Positions 1 to 7,783 of a stretch of 16,247 nt of DNA are shown here, piece after piece (position 1 is the first letter of the stretch; every line of letters starts with the position of its first letter). The position numbers were made by a program, and so were the translations under genes. The notes under the pieces are model-generated. The model was not told where the DNA came from, searched no databases, and saw only the letters and a list, made by a program, of their open reading frames with translations. Source of the stretch: Bacteroidales bacterium (lineage in GTDB: Bacteria; Bacteroidota; Bacteroidia; Bacteroidales; B18-G4); NCBI GenBank assembly GCA_030618905.1, contig JAUXCL010000031.1, forward strand, positions 1 through 16,247, given 5' to 3'.

Positions 1-2
1 AT

Positions 3-2999
3 TTACTTGTAAACAACAAATTTTGCACTTTCTCTTGTTTGTCCGGCAAATAATTGCAGGATATAGGTTCCTCCGGGTAATGAGCTGCAATTCATCTCAT
101 AATGCAGTAATCCCTTAGGTTGCAGGCCCAGGTCCTTTTGATGAATGACCTTGCCGTTGATATCATAAACATAGATTTGAACATGTGCAGGTTCTTCCAG
201 GTTGAAATCAGCAAAAACTTGATCCCTGACCGGGTTGGGGTAAACATTCATTGAGCTGGCACTTGATTTTCCAGGTATGGGATCAGCAATTCCGACTGGT
301 TTTTGGAACTGGTCATTCAGGAAAATACCGCGACCATAGGTTCCTGCATAGATTACGCCATAATTATCTGTGCCGTGATACCATACAAGAATTGAGTCGA
401 CACCATCATAAGTCCAGACTGGAACTGATGGCTGTGCAATGAGCTGTTGTTTAAGCATGAAGATCGGCATTTCTCCTGTCGCTTCCTCATTTTCATCAAC
501 AGGCTGACTCCATTCCGGGTTTGATCCCCAGACATTAGCACTGGTAAAAAGTCCATGTTCTGTACCAATAATGGCCATGTTCGTGTTATTCATTTCGATG
601 ACTGAAGAATAAACTGGCATCTTCGGCAGATTGCCTTGTGCGGAAGTGAACTCTGGCGCTTCATCCAGGGCATTGCTTGACTTCAGTACATAATGATCAT
701 TTCCATAATTACCCAATGTAACAATCACATGCCTGGCATCATTAGGATCAATAGCAATAGAAGTAACTGCTTGTGAAATTGGTGTTGAAGTTCCTGGCAC
801 GTTAAGTGCAATCTCTGTGGTAGATATCTGACAGTATGGGCTTCTCACATCGGCCCTTTCATAATTGTAGGCAAGACCAATATTTGCTATTCTGTACAAG
901 CGCCCTTCCTGTGTACCAACCCATGCATAATTAGCATCCGCAGATGTTGCAATACACTGTGGGTTTCCTTCAAATCCAACTTCATCTTTGTTGGAGATCA
1001 GGAACCATTCAGGTGGCAACTTTGTGAAATCTATAGCTTCCTGGGTCATCCATACCTCATCAGTATAGGTGATAAAGAATTTGGTCGCGACAACATCTTG
1101 AACCAGGATCGAATCATTGGGACCCATGTCTTTTGGCAGGATATAATAAAATGGAAATTCCTGGTTGTTACTAAATACTGCAACATCATCACCCTGGCTA
1201 TATGAATTTTGACGGGTGAAGAAATAAACTGAATCCCTGCTGTTTTCATTGTCAAAGTCTTCCCACAGTATGCTTGGGAGCAAGAAAGTGTTGTCAGGGA
1301 TTGACATTCCACCACCCAGGAATGAATTTGAATAGCTAACACCATCATCATCTGACCTGAAAAGGTATGTTGTTCCTATATTATGCGTGCTGACAATTAG
1401 CACATTAGGATTTATTGATGAAATGTTTGAATAACCTCCATCGCCTCCGGTCAGTGTCCTTCCATTTCTGTTGGTAGCAGGATTTCCATAACCGCTGATG
1501 GTCAATACACCATTATCCTGAAGACCGCCAATGGTATAATATTTATATCCGGAATAGCCAACAGTATAAAACTGTGAGGAATAATATACTTTATTGGCCT
1601 GGCTGAATTCATAGTAATCAGAATTCAGCAATCCGGTTGAGACACCACCATCGTTACCGACAACACATTGATTGTTGAACCCGGGTCTGAAAACGACGAT
1701 ATGTTGATCTTCATGCAAATGTGATGTGAATCCGGGAATAGGGACGTCGAGAGATCTTTCGGTCCACTGATAATATCCAAAGCCATTATATTTTTTACCT
1801 TCCCACAAATTGATCCCCCCAAGCAAAATGTGATAAGGATCATCCGGGAATACCATGATGCAGTTGTCATAAATACCCTGTCCCGATCCAACTTCAACAC
1901 CATGGCCGAAAATATTCAGGGTTGCTGTACCACCGGGAGCGATAATCCGCCAGTCTGTTCCACCGTCTTCAGAAAAATATATGTTGTCCATTGCGCCGGA
2001 TTCTTTGACAACGCTGGCATAAATAATATTGGGATCGGAAGGAGCAATGGCAAATTCAATCCTGCCTATATTGGAGGTAGGTAAACTGGCACTGTCGCCC
2101 CTTGACATTAATATAAACAGGTGAGGGTCTCCGGTAGATGAAATATAACAAAGGTTGTCGATATCGGTAACGACTTTACCATCTGAACCTACTTTCACAT
2201 CCAGCGAATTTCCAACAAGCAGGCTTCCTTCAAGTGTTCTGGCCAGGGCCCATGTAAGGCCACGGTCATTGGAATAACGCAAGCCCCTGTTGGTAGAGGC
2301 AAATAGATTATTTTTACCGGCATCATAGGCCAACTCATTAATGAAGGCCCATGCTGCAGTGTCATTGTTTATGGTTGGTTTTGTATTAGGGAGCTGGGTG
2401 AAATTTTCTTGATCTGTAGACTTATAGATTCCGGTTCCGATAAAGCCTCCATTGTAACCCAGGGGGCCAAAATCTGTGAAATCCTCTGTGGCAAAACTTT
2501 CACCGGTACCTGCGTAAACATTACCCTGATCATCCTGGGTCAGACAGCAAACCTTTAAAGCCTTTGCCCAGCCATTGATCTTGTTCCATGTAAGTCCATT
2601 GTTAAATGATTTGTAAAGGCCACCACTAACGCTGGCTGAAATGATGGTGTTGCCGGATGCGTCAGTCTGGTCATAAATGATAGCCCTGGTTCTGCCACTG
2701 ACATTATCAGGCCCGAGAAGTTTCCAGTCCATGACTTCACTACGGTTAGCAGAAGCTAAGTCTTCAACATGATTTCGGGCATTTACCACATCCCTGAAAT
2801 CAATCTGGCCGGTAAGCTGGTTATTCCTGATCTTGGCCAGGTACTTTGCGGCCGGCTTAAATACTTTACCATTGTTTAAGATGGGTGCATTGCTTACAGG
2901 AGTAATTTCTTTTTGGTGCAAAAAAGAAGATGAAAAAAGGAAGAAGATGAGACCAAAAGCAAATACAAATAAGCTGAATGGTAAAATTCTATTTTTCAT
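3..2999 (-). CDS. Secreted Asp-box beta-propeller protein with T9SS type A sorting domain
   Basis: This is a complete 998-residue protein. The stop TAA lies two bases from the window edge and the ATG at 2999 is followed by a hydrophobic signal peptide (about residues 5-27). Asp-box (BNR, sortilin-like) motifs are visible at residues 131-138 (SFNNGLTW), 243-250 (SNDRGLTW) and 343-350 (SEDGGTDW), which indicates beta-propeller folding over much of the chain. The last 80 residues (about 919-998) start with VYPNPV, contain YDINGKV and end in KFVVYK. This is the pattern of the T9SS type A C-terminal sorting domain, which directs export across the outer membrane and release or attachment at the cell surface. 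No catalytic residues of a sialidase or other glycosidase could be assigned, so the substrate or ligand is unknown. It has its own candidate promoter and is probably not part of the bat operon. Family class is confident, function is open. Confidence 0.9.
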   Translation of the reverse strand: MKNRILPFSLFVFAFGLIFFLFSSSFLHQKEITPVSNAPILNNGKVFKPAAKYLAKIRNNQLTGQIDFRDVVNARNHVEDLASANRSEVMDWKLLGPDNVSGRTRAIIYDQTDASGNTIISASVSGGLYKSFNNGLTWNKINGWAKALKVCCLTQDDQGNVYAGTGESFATEDFTDFGPLGYNGGFIGTGIYKSTDQENFTQLPNTKPTINNDTAAWAFINELAYDAGKNNLFASTNRGLRYSNDRGLTWALARTLEGSLLVGNSLDVKVGSDGKVVTDIDNLCYISSTGDPHLFILMSRGDSASLPTSNIGRIEFAIAPSDPNIIYASVVKESGAMDNIYFSEDGGTDWRIIAPGGTATLNIFGHGVEVGSGQGIYDNCIMVFPDDPYHILLGGINLWEGKKYNGFGYYQWTERSLDVPIPGFTSHLHEDQHIVVFRPGFNNQCVVGNDGGVSTGLLNSDYYEFSQANKVYYSSQFYTVGYSGYKYYTIGGLQDNGVLTISGYGNPATNRNGRTLTGGDGGYSNISSINPNVLIVSTHNIGTTYLFRSDDDGVSYSNSFLGGGMSIPDNTFLLPSILWEDFDNENSRDSVYFFTRQNSYSQGDDVAVFSNNQEFPFYYILPKDMGPNDSILVQDVVATKFFITYTDEVWMTQEAIDFTKLPPEWFLISNKDEVGFEGNPQCIATSADANYAWVGTQEGRLYRIANIGLAYNYERADVRSPYCQISTTEIALNVPGTSTPISQAVTSIAIDPNDARHVIVTLGNYGNDHYVLKSSNALDEAPEFTSAQGNLPKMPVYSSVIEMNNTNMAIIGTEHGLFTSANVWGSNPEWSQPVDENEEATGEMPIFMLKQQLIAQPSVPVWTYDGVDSILVWYHGTDNYGVIYAGTYGRGIFLNDQFQKPVGIADPIPGKSSASSMNVYPNPVRDQVFADFNLEEPAHVQIYVYDINGKVIHQKDLGLQPKGLLHYEMNCSSLPGGTYILQLFAGQTRESAKFVVYK

Positions 3000-3130
3000 G
3001 TTAGTTTAATTTGATTTTTGGTTTAAAAAAATATTAAGGCAATGTTTACTACATGTTAATTGCTGGCACAAGTTACATCTTTTTTAAATAAATTCAACTT
3101 ATGACAACCAAAAATATTAACATTCATTAG

Positions 3131-3162
3131 CAAATATAACTTAAAAAGTTAATAGACACAAA
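3131..3162 (-). promoter_or_regulatory. Candidate Bacteroidetes-type promoter for the T9SS protein gene
   Basis: Read on the minus strand there is TTTG (complement of 3159-3162), a 20-base spacer, then TATATTTG (complement of 3131-3138). This matches the Bacteroidetes primary sigma factor consensus TTTG / 19-21 bases / TAnnTTTG. Transcription would start near 3125, leaving an AT-rich leader of about 125 bases before the ATG at 2999. A second CAAATATA copy overlaps the -33 element. This is a motif match only. Confidence 0.6.
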
Positions 3163-3195
3163 TATATAAAATTTTTAAAAAAACACAAGATTAAG

Positions 3196-3228
3196 TCAGT
3201 TATCGGTCGTTTAAAATCAGTTAACGGT
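3196..3228. repeat. Two 12-bp direct repeats spaced 21 bp apart
   Basis: TCAGTTATCGGT at 3196-3207 recurs as TCAGTTAACGGT at 3217-3228 (11 of 12 identical). The 21-bp period is two helical turns, so both copies face the same side of the DNA. They sit roughly 70-100 bases upstream of the predicted start site of the T9SS protein gene and beyond the bat operon end. They could be an operator pair, but no regulator can be named. Confidence 0.4.
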
Positions 3229-3255
3229 ATGTTGTGGATTGCCCTTTTCCGGCTA

Positions 3256-3278
3256 TTGCGAAAATGAAATTTTCGCAA
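3256..3278 (-). terminator. Hairpin beyond batE, possible 3' end of the bat operon
   Basis: TTGCGAAAAT at 3256-3265 and ATTTTCGCAA at 3269-3278 form a perfect 10-bp stem with a 3-base loop, about 18 bases past the batE stop codon. There is no T-run after the stem on the minus strand, so it is not a canonical intrinsic terminator. It may stabilise the mRNA 3' end or act as a non-canonical terminator between the operon and the next gene. Confidence 0.45.
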
Positions 3279-3295
3279 GGAAAAAGAAATGATAC

Positions 3296-4054
3296 TTATA
3301 TTTTTTTCAGGATATTCTGGGGAATCCAGCCAATGCTACCGTTGGCTATCCTGATCTCATACCAGCCCTCAACTTTATCGGTGATTTCCACTTTAGTCCC
3401 TTCATGGATCACGAACAGATCCACGCTGCTTTTGGAAGGTGAACTCTTTACCGTAATGGTCGGTGAAAATATGATGGCATATTTGTCGCTGATCTGCTGA
3501 TTATATTTTTGATAAGCAATTGCTGTTGAGATAATTAGCATAATACCTATGGTTAAACTAACCCAAAATGAAATCCTGCGCAATCCGGGACTCCTGCTGA
3601 TGATAAACACAGCAGCAAGGAGAATAATCATCAGGTACAATCCAATCGTTATTCTGGCCCAGTCATCCGGACTAAAAGTCTTTGAAAAATCTTTCCACCA
3701 ACGTACATAAAACATATCGGGTACGGCTTCAATCTTGTCCACAATCTGGCTGTTTGCAATATTCAGATTAAACTGGATCTGTTGATCATTGGGATTCAGC
3801 TTTAAAGCTTTTTCATAATTCAAAATAGCGGACGGAATATCTTTGATCTTGAAATAAGCGTTGCCAAGATTGTAATATAATGCTGCAGAGGAATAATCTT
3901 CTTTGAGAACATCATTATAGAGGTCAATAGCCTCCTGATACACACCGGCATTGTATGCCTGATTGGCTTGCTCAATCACTGGGAACTGAGATTCCTGCGC
4001 TTGTGACACCAGAAATGTAAAGATGACTATAATGCTGATCCAGGTTCTGTTCAT
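3296..4054 (-). CDS. batE: BatE: TPR and SH3-like membrane protein
   Basis: This is the last gene of the bat operon, 252 residues. In order it has a signal peptide (about 1-20, ending SQAQ), two to three TPR units (about 24-105, including the ALYYNLGNAYFKIKD pattern typical of TPR helices), two membrane helices (about 135-153 and 160-180) and a C-terminal bacterial SH3-like domain (about 193-252, with YAIIFSPTITVKSSPS and GWIPQNIL). This domain order is that of BatE, an envelope scaffold thought to work with BatA-D. The TPR part lies in the periplasm if the N-terminal segment is a cleaved signal. Nine bases separate it from batD, which supports translation from the same transcript. The gene is intact. 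Confidence 0.92.
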   Translation of the reverse strand: MNRTWISIIVIFTFLVSQAQESQFPVIEQANQAYNAGVYQEAIDLYNDVLKEDYSSAALYYNLGNAYFKIKDIPSAILNYEKALKLNPNDQQIQFNLNIANSQIVDKIEAVPDMFYVRWWKDFSKTFSPDDWARITIGLYLMIILLAAVFIISRSPGLRRISFWVSLTIGIMLIISTAIAYQKYNQQISDKYAIIFSPTITVKSSPSKSSVDLFVIHEGTKVEITDKVEGWYEIRIANGSIGWIPQNILKKI

Positions 4055-4063
4055 GCTGCTCTA

Positions 4064-5899
4064 TTATGATTTCAGTTCTCTTTCAATCCTGCTGATAATA
4101 CTTAATGCTTCAGTATAAATTTCATTCATTGACGATGATTTATCACCAGGTGCAAATCTGGCAAATTCACAATGATCCAGAGTTTGTATGAATTCATTGA
4201 TCGTTTCTTCCTTTATCGATTTATCTTTCAACCTGTCATGAACGGTTTCCATCGATAATTCTGCAAAAAGAATATTAAACTTATCACCCAAATATCCCCA
4301 TAAGGTTCTTGAAACTTCATTGTAAAAAGCTGTATCATTGCTTTCTTTCATGAATTGATTTGCTTTCCTGAGATTCTTCCTGGCCACTTTAGTAGCTTTA
4401 CGATTTTTGACCAATGCCGCATTTCCCTGGATTTTGGTTTTTCTTCGCCAAAAAATGATAAGGATAAGGAATAGAAGCAGTGGGATGATCAGCCACAGAA
4501 AGAATGTGCTTGAGCCGAAAAAGAAAACACCTGTTTTATTGATTTGGAAGGGCAATGTTTTAATATGGCGTATGTCACTTCCGATATATTGAATGTCTGC
4601 TTGTGAAACACCACTGTAGGTGACACCAACGGATGATCCGGTCCCTTTCTCAACGCTTAATGTATAAGCAGGCGTATTTATTGTTTTGAAAGTTTTACTG
4701 GCCAGATCGAAATAAGTAAAATCATATGACACAATGTTGAATGTCCCGGCACTTCTGGGAATGAGGAGGTATTCGAAAGTTCTGGTGCCAGAAACACCAG
4801 CAGCAGAAGTCTTGATATTGTTGATAATTTTCGGGTCATATGCCTCAATGTCAGGGGGGAAACTTAAGTCAAACTGCTTAATCAATTCAATATTGCCTTT
4901 CCCTGCTATGGTATATTTAAGGTTTACAGCTTCATTGGCCCTGAGCTCAGTTTTGTCTATAGATGATTTAAGGGAATAAGTTCCTACTGCACCACTGAAG
5001 TTCACAGGTCTGTTTTCAAGAGGCAAGGGCCTGATATTAAGCTTGATGGCATTTGATTTTAGAGATAATTCTACATTTTGGTAGAAACTGTTAAAAAAAG
5101 GATCATCAAAGAAATTATCAAAGAATGGGTCACGGTTCCTTTGTGCTCCTTGCTTCCTGATCTGTGCGATACACTCAAGCTCCATAGGATCAAGGACCAG
5201 CTCTCCGGTTTTTTGAGGGAATAAGGCGACCTTCTTCAAATCGGCTACAATATATTCCTTGCCATTGTATACTTCAGTATACTGATTTAATTTTTGGTTA
5301 TCCTCCAATAAGTCATTTGACCAGAACCCGGAAAATGATGACATCCTGGCAACACTGATCTGGCTTATAGGTACCATTGTATATATTTTATAGGTCACAA
5401 TGACCTGCTCACCCATATATGGATTTTTCTTGGTGATAAATGCTTTAATGAAAACATCATCTTCTGAGCCAGCCTGGCTGCTGGAACCTGTTGCATGACC
5501 TTGCGTTGAGGGTGCTTTGCTTTTGGTTACTTTGATCACAAGTTTGTTGGAGGTATACATCAGTTTGTCCACATACACAGAGGCTCCGGGAATGGTGAAT
5601 TCACCTTCTATAATGGCCTGCAAATAATAAGTGAAAGTAGCACTGACGGCCTGCGACATCTTTCCGTTGATAATCTGATAACTTCGGTTGGTAGACATAT
5701 TGGGACCACTTAAAACCCTGAAATCCTTGAGATCCGGTCCGCGAAACTCAGTGCCATTTTCATTGACTGTATAAGTTAACTGGAACCGGTCACCCACAGA
5801 CACTTGTTTTCTCGAAGATGCCGTAAACTTCACATCCTGAGCAAAGCTTGCCTGTGACAAAATGATTAAAAATGATATGAGTTTCAATATGTTGCCCAT
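4064..5899 (-). CDS. batD: BatD: membrane-anchored beta-rich protein of the Bat complex
   Basis: The protein has 611 residues with a signal peptide (about 1-20, ending ASFAQ), a long beta-rich periplasmic region, a single membrane helix (about 464-484) followed by a basic RRKTK stop-transfer, and a cytosolic tail of about 125 residues. The N-terminal pattern of KQVSVGDRFQLTYTVNENG and later INKTELRANEAVNLKYTI suggests repeated Ig-like sandwiches, as in the BatD (oxygen tolerance) family. The tail at about 525-585 resembles the tail of the BatD-like protein encoded at 8779-9777, sharing a Tyr-rich helix, an E(L/M)(S/T) motif and a TL...FA...P ending. The ATG at 5899 directly precedes the signal peptide. 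A gap of 53 bases separates it from batC, one of the longest gaps in the operon. Its biochemical role is unknown. Confidence 0.92.
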   Translation of the reverse strand: MGNILKLISFLIILSQASFAQDVKFTASSRKQVSVGDRFQLTYTVNENGTEFRGPDLKDFRVLSGPNMSTNRSYQIINGKMSQAVSATFTYYLQAIIEGEFTIPGASVYVDKLMYTSNKLVIKVTKSKAPSTQGHATGSSSQAGSEDDVFIKAFITKKNPYMGEQVIVTYKIYTMVPISQISVARMSSFSGFWSNDLLEDNQKLNQYTEVYNGKEYIVADLKKVALFPQKTGELVLDPMELECIAQIRKQGAQRNRDPFFDNFFDDPFFNSFYQNVELSLKSNAIKLNIRPLPLENRPVNFSGAVGTYSLKSSIDKTELRANEAVNLKYTIAGKGNIELIKQFDLSFPPDIEAYDPKIINNIKTSAAGVSGTRTFEYLLIPRSAGTFNIVSYDFTYFDLASKTFKTINTPAYTLSVEKGTGSSVGVTYSGVSQADIQYIGSDIRHIKTLPFQINKTGVFFFGSSTFFLWLIIPLLLFLILIIFWRRKTKIQGNAALVKNRKATKVARKNLRKANQFMKESNDTAFYNEVSRTLWGYLGDKFNILFAELSMETVHDRLKDKSIKEETINEFIQTLDHCEFARFAPGDKSSSMNEIYTEALSIISRIERELKS

Positions 5900-5918
5900 C
5901 CAGGTTTCAAATTATTGA

Positions 5919-5926
5919 CAAAAGTA
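5919..5926 (-). promoter_or_regulatory. Possible internal -7 box ahead of batD
   Basis: The batC-batD gap contains TACTTTTG on the minus strand, which fits TAnnTTTG and lies about 20 bases before the batD ATG. No TTTG or TTG is found at the -33 spacing, so this is at best a weak internal promoter that could add transcription of batD and batE. Confidence 0.2.
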
Positions 5927-5952
5927 TAAATACCTGTCGATTATTCTCACGT

Positions 5953-6717
5953 TTACCAGTCTTTTTCTGATTTCACTCGTTTTGCACTCTTTGCTTTTTG
6001 CGCATTGATCTTTTCCAGAGTTTTTTTCTCTTCGTTTTTCAAGGCTTCAAGCATTCTTTCAGCATCTTCCCTGGATATCTGCCTGGGTTGTTGCTGTTGT
6101 TGATCCTGTTGTTGATCCTGTTGTTGTTGATCCTTTTTCTGGTCCTGCTCCTGTTGATCCTGATTTTGCTGATCTTGTTGCTGATCTTGTTGCTGATCCT
6201 GGTCTTGCTGATCCTGATTCTGCTGGTCCTGATTTTGATCTTGCTGCTGCTCTTGCTGCTGTTGATCTTGTAATAACTTTTGAGCATAAGCCAGGTTGTA
6301 CTTCGCATCCATATCATCCGGATTGATCCTTAGCGAATTCTTGTAAGATTCAATACTGGAATTCAATGCTTTTCCACTTATTTCAGCACTATCTTTCGCC
6401 AGCTCCAGCAATGAATTTCCCAGGTTATAATAAGATTTCGACATGGTTGCTTCATCAAGGCTTAATTTAGACACTGAATCAAAAGCCGCTGAAGCCTGGG
6501 CAAAATCTTTTTGTTGATATAGTACATCACCCAGGTTAAAGATCCCTTTATGTGTGTGGTCCTTGGCATGGATAGATTTCAGGTAATCTACCTGGGCTTT
6601 CTCAAAGTCGCCTGCCTCGTAGGCCCTGTTTCCTTTCCGGATATGCTTTTTCTCACTTTGCCCGAAAGTAAACATGGTAAAAAACAAAAACATCAATATC
6701 CAAATAGTCTTATTCAT
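5953..6717 (-). CDS. batC: BatC: TPR protein with Gln/Asp-rich low-complexity tail
   Basis: This protein has 254 residues: a signal peptide or N-terminal anchor (about 1-19, ending FTFGQ), about three TPR units (24-149, including YYNLGNSLLELAK and the SLRINPDDMDAKYNLAYA pattern), a 61-residue Gln/Asp tract (150-210), a basic and acidic helix (about 213-247) and the terminal KDW. The tract contains 41 Gln, 13 Asp, 3 Asn, 2 Glu and 2 Lys. TPR plus a Gln-rich tail directly after batB is the expected BatC architecture; in some bacteria the batB and batC parts are fused. The protein probably scaffolds the VWA proteins in the envelope. The gap to batB is 26 bases. The reading frame is open throughout the repeat. 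Confidence 0.9.
   Translation of the reverse strand: MNKTIWILMFLFFTMFTFGQSEKKHIRKGNRAYEAGDFEKAQVDYLKSIHAKDHTHKGIFNLGDVLYQQKDFAQASAAFDSVSKLSLDEATMSKSYYNLGNSLLELAKDSAEISGKALNSSIESYKNSLRINPDDMDAKYNLAYAQKLLQDQQQQEQQQDQNQDQQNQDQQDQDQQQDQQQDQQNQDQQEQDQKKDQQQQDQQQDQQQQQPRQISREDAERMLEALKNEEKKTLEKINAQKAKSAKRVKSEKDW
6088..6270 (-). repeat. Low-complexity Gln/Asp codon tract in batC with 12-bp tandem duplications
   Basis: This stretch encodes residues 150-210 of BatC and is almost entirely CAA/CAG and GAT/GAC codons. Within it are two separate exact tandem pairs (plus-strand text): GTTGTTGATCCT at 6096-6107 and 6108-6119, and GCTGATCTTGTT at 6168-6179 and 6180-6191. All unit lengths are multiples of three, so gain or loss of units keeps the frame. 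The pattern points to replication slippage. Confidence 0.85.
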
Positions 6718-6743
6718 ATTCTATGATCATTCACTTCCACTTA

Positions 6744-7775
6744 TTAAACATCAAATAACTTAAACCTTCTGAACCATCTGCTTTTCCTCTCAAATATGAG
6801 AAATTCAATGAGCAGGAAGAATAAGCCGAATGCAATGAAATACTGAAATTGGTCTTCATAATCTGAAAACATTTTGGTTTCAATTTCAGATTCTTCAATT
6901 TCATTAATCTTGCCCAATACTTTGCTCAGGCCCGCTTTAGTATTATTGGCCCGGACATAAATGCCATTACCTGCCGAAGCAATTTGCTGCAGCATGGTTT
7001 CATTCAATTTGGTAATGATGGTTTGGCCATCTTTATCTTTTTTAAAGCCTATCTGTTGATTATAATTATTGTATACGGGTATTGGTGCCCCGTCCGGCAA
7101 ACCCATTCCAATAGTATAGACTGTAATATCTTTTGCGGCTGCAGCTTTTGCTTCTTCCACAGCGTCGCCTTCATGATTTTCCCCATCAGTAATGATCACA
7201 ATGGCTTTGTTATGCTGCTCTTCACCAAAAGCATTCACCGCCATGCTGATGGCATCTCCAATGGCAGTTCCCTGGGAAGGGACATTTTTTGTGCTGATGG
7301 AAGAGAGGAATAATTTGGCGGCTGCATAATCAGTGGTGACAGGGAGTTGTGTATATGCATTGCCGGCGAAGATGATGATCCCGAGCCGGTCGCCTTCAAG
7401 TTGGTCGATTAACATTGAGATGGCTTGCTTGGACCTCGAAAGACGATCTGGCTGGATGTCTTGTGCGAGCATACTATTGGAAACATCCAATGCAATCATA
7501 ATATCTATACCCTTTCGTTGAACTTTTTCCAGCCTGGATCCTGTTTGTGGATTAGCAATGCCAATGATTACCAGGGCATAAGCGATGATGAAAAAGATGA
7601 ATTTATACATTAGGCGCAGATCCGACCTGTCGGGAATGAGTTGGCTGATCACATGCATATCACCAAAGCGCTTTAAAGCAATTCTTCTCCACCTCATCAT
7701 GATCAGGAAGACGATCAAAAGTACTGGTATCGCCAACAAGGCATATAAGAATTCCGTATGTTCAAACCTGATCAT
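6744..7775 (-). CDS. batB: BatB: membrane-anchored VWA-domain protein
   Basis: The protein has 343 residues with two N-terminal membrane helices (about 8-27 and 58-74), a VWA domain (about 90-285) and a C-terminal membrane helix (about 311-328). The metal-ion-dependent adhesion site looks complete: D97-V-S99-N-S101, T170 in GTAIGDA and D197 in ITDGEN. Mg-dependent ligand binding is therefore likely retained. BatB and BatA are the VWA pair of the Bat complex, and MoxR-type AAA+ ATPases are known partners of such proteins. The start ATG lies 8 bases after the batA stop, and two TAA codons stand in tandem at the end (6741-6746). It is distinguished from BatA by its position just before the TPR gene batC and by the extra residues around 230-250. 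Confidence 0.92.
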   Translation of the reverse strand: MIRFEHTEFLYALLAIPVLLIVFLIMMRWRRIALKRFGDMHVISQLIPDRSDLRLMYKFIFFIIAYALVIIGIANPQTGSRLEKVQRKGIDIMIALDVSNSMLAQDIQPDRLSRSKQAISMLIDQLEGDRLGIIIFAGNAYTQLPVTTDYAAAKLFLSSISTKNVPSQGTAIGDAISMAVNAFGEEQHNKAIVIITDGENHEGDAVEEAKAAAAKDITVYTIGMGLPDGAPIPVYNNYNQQIGFKKDKDGQTIITKLNETMLQQIASAGNGIYVRANNTKAGLSKVLGKINEIEESEIETKMFSDYEDQFQYFIAFGLFFLLIEFLIFERKSRWFRRFKLFDV

Positions 7776-7783
7776 ATATGGTA

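Noticed and set aside
6088..6270. CRISPR array or minisatellite in non-coding DNA
   Set aside because: The repeats are short, irregular, in frame and inside batC, with no spacers of uniform length.
5998..6273. Leu/Ile-rich open frame antisense to batC, resembling a membrane peptide
   Set aside because: The hydrophobic run is simply the reverse complement of the Gln/Asp codon tract; there is no independent sign of a gene.
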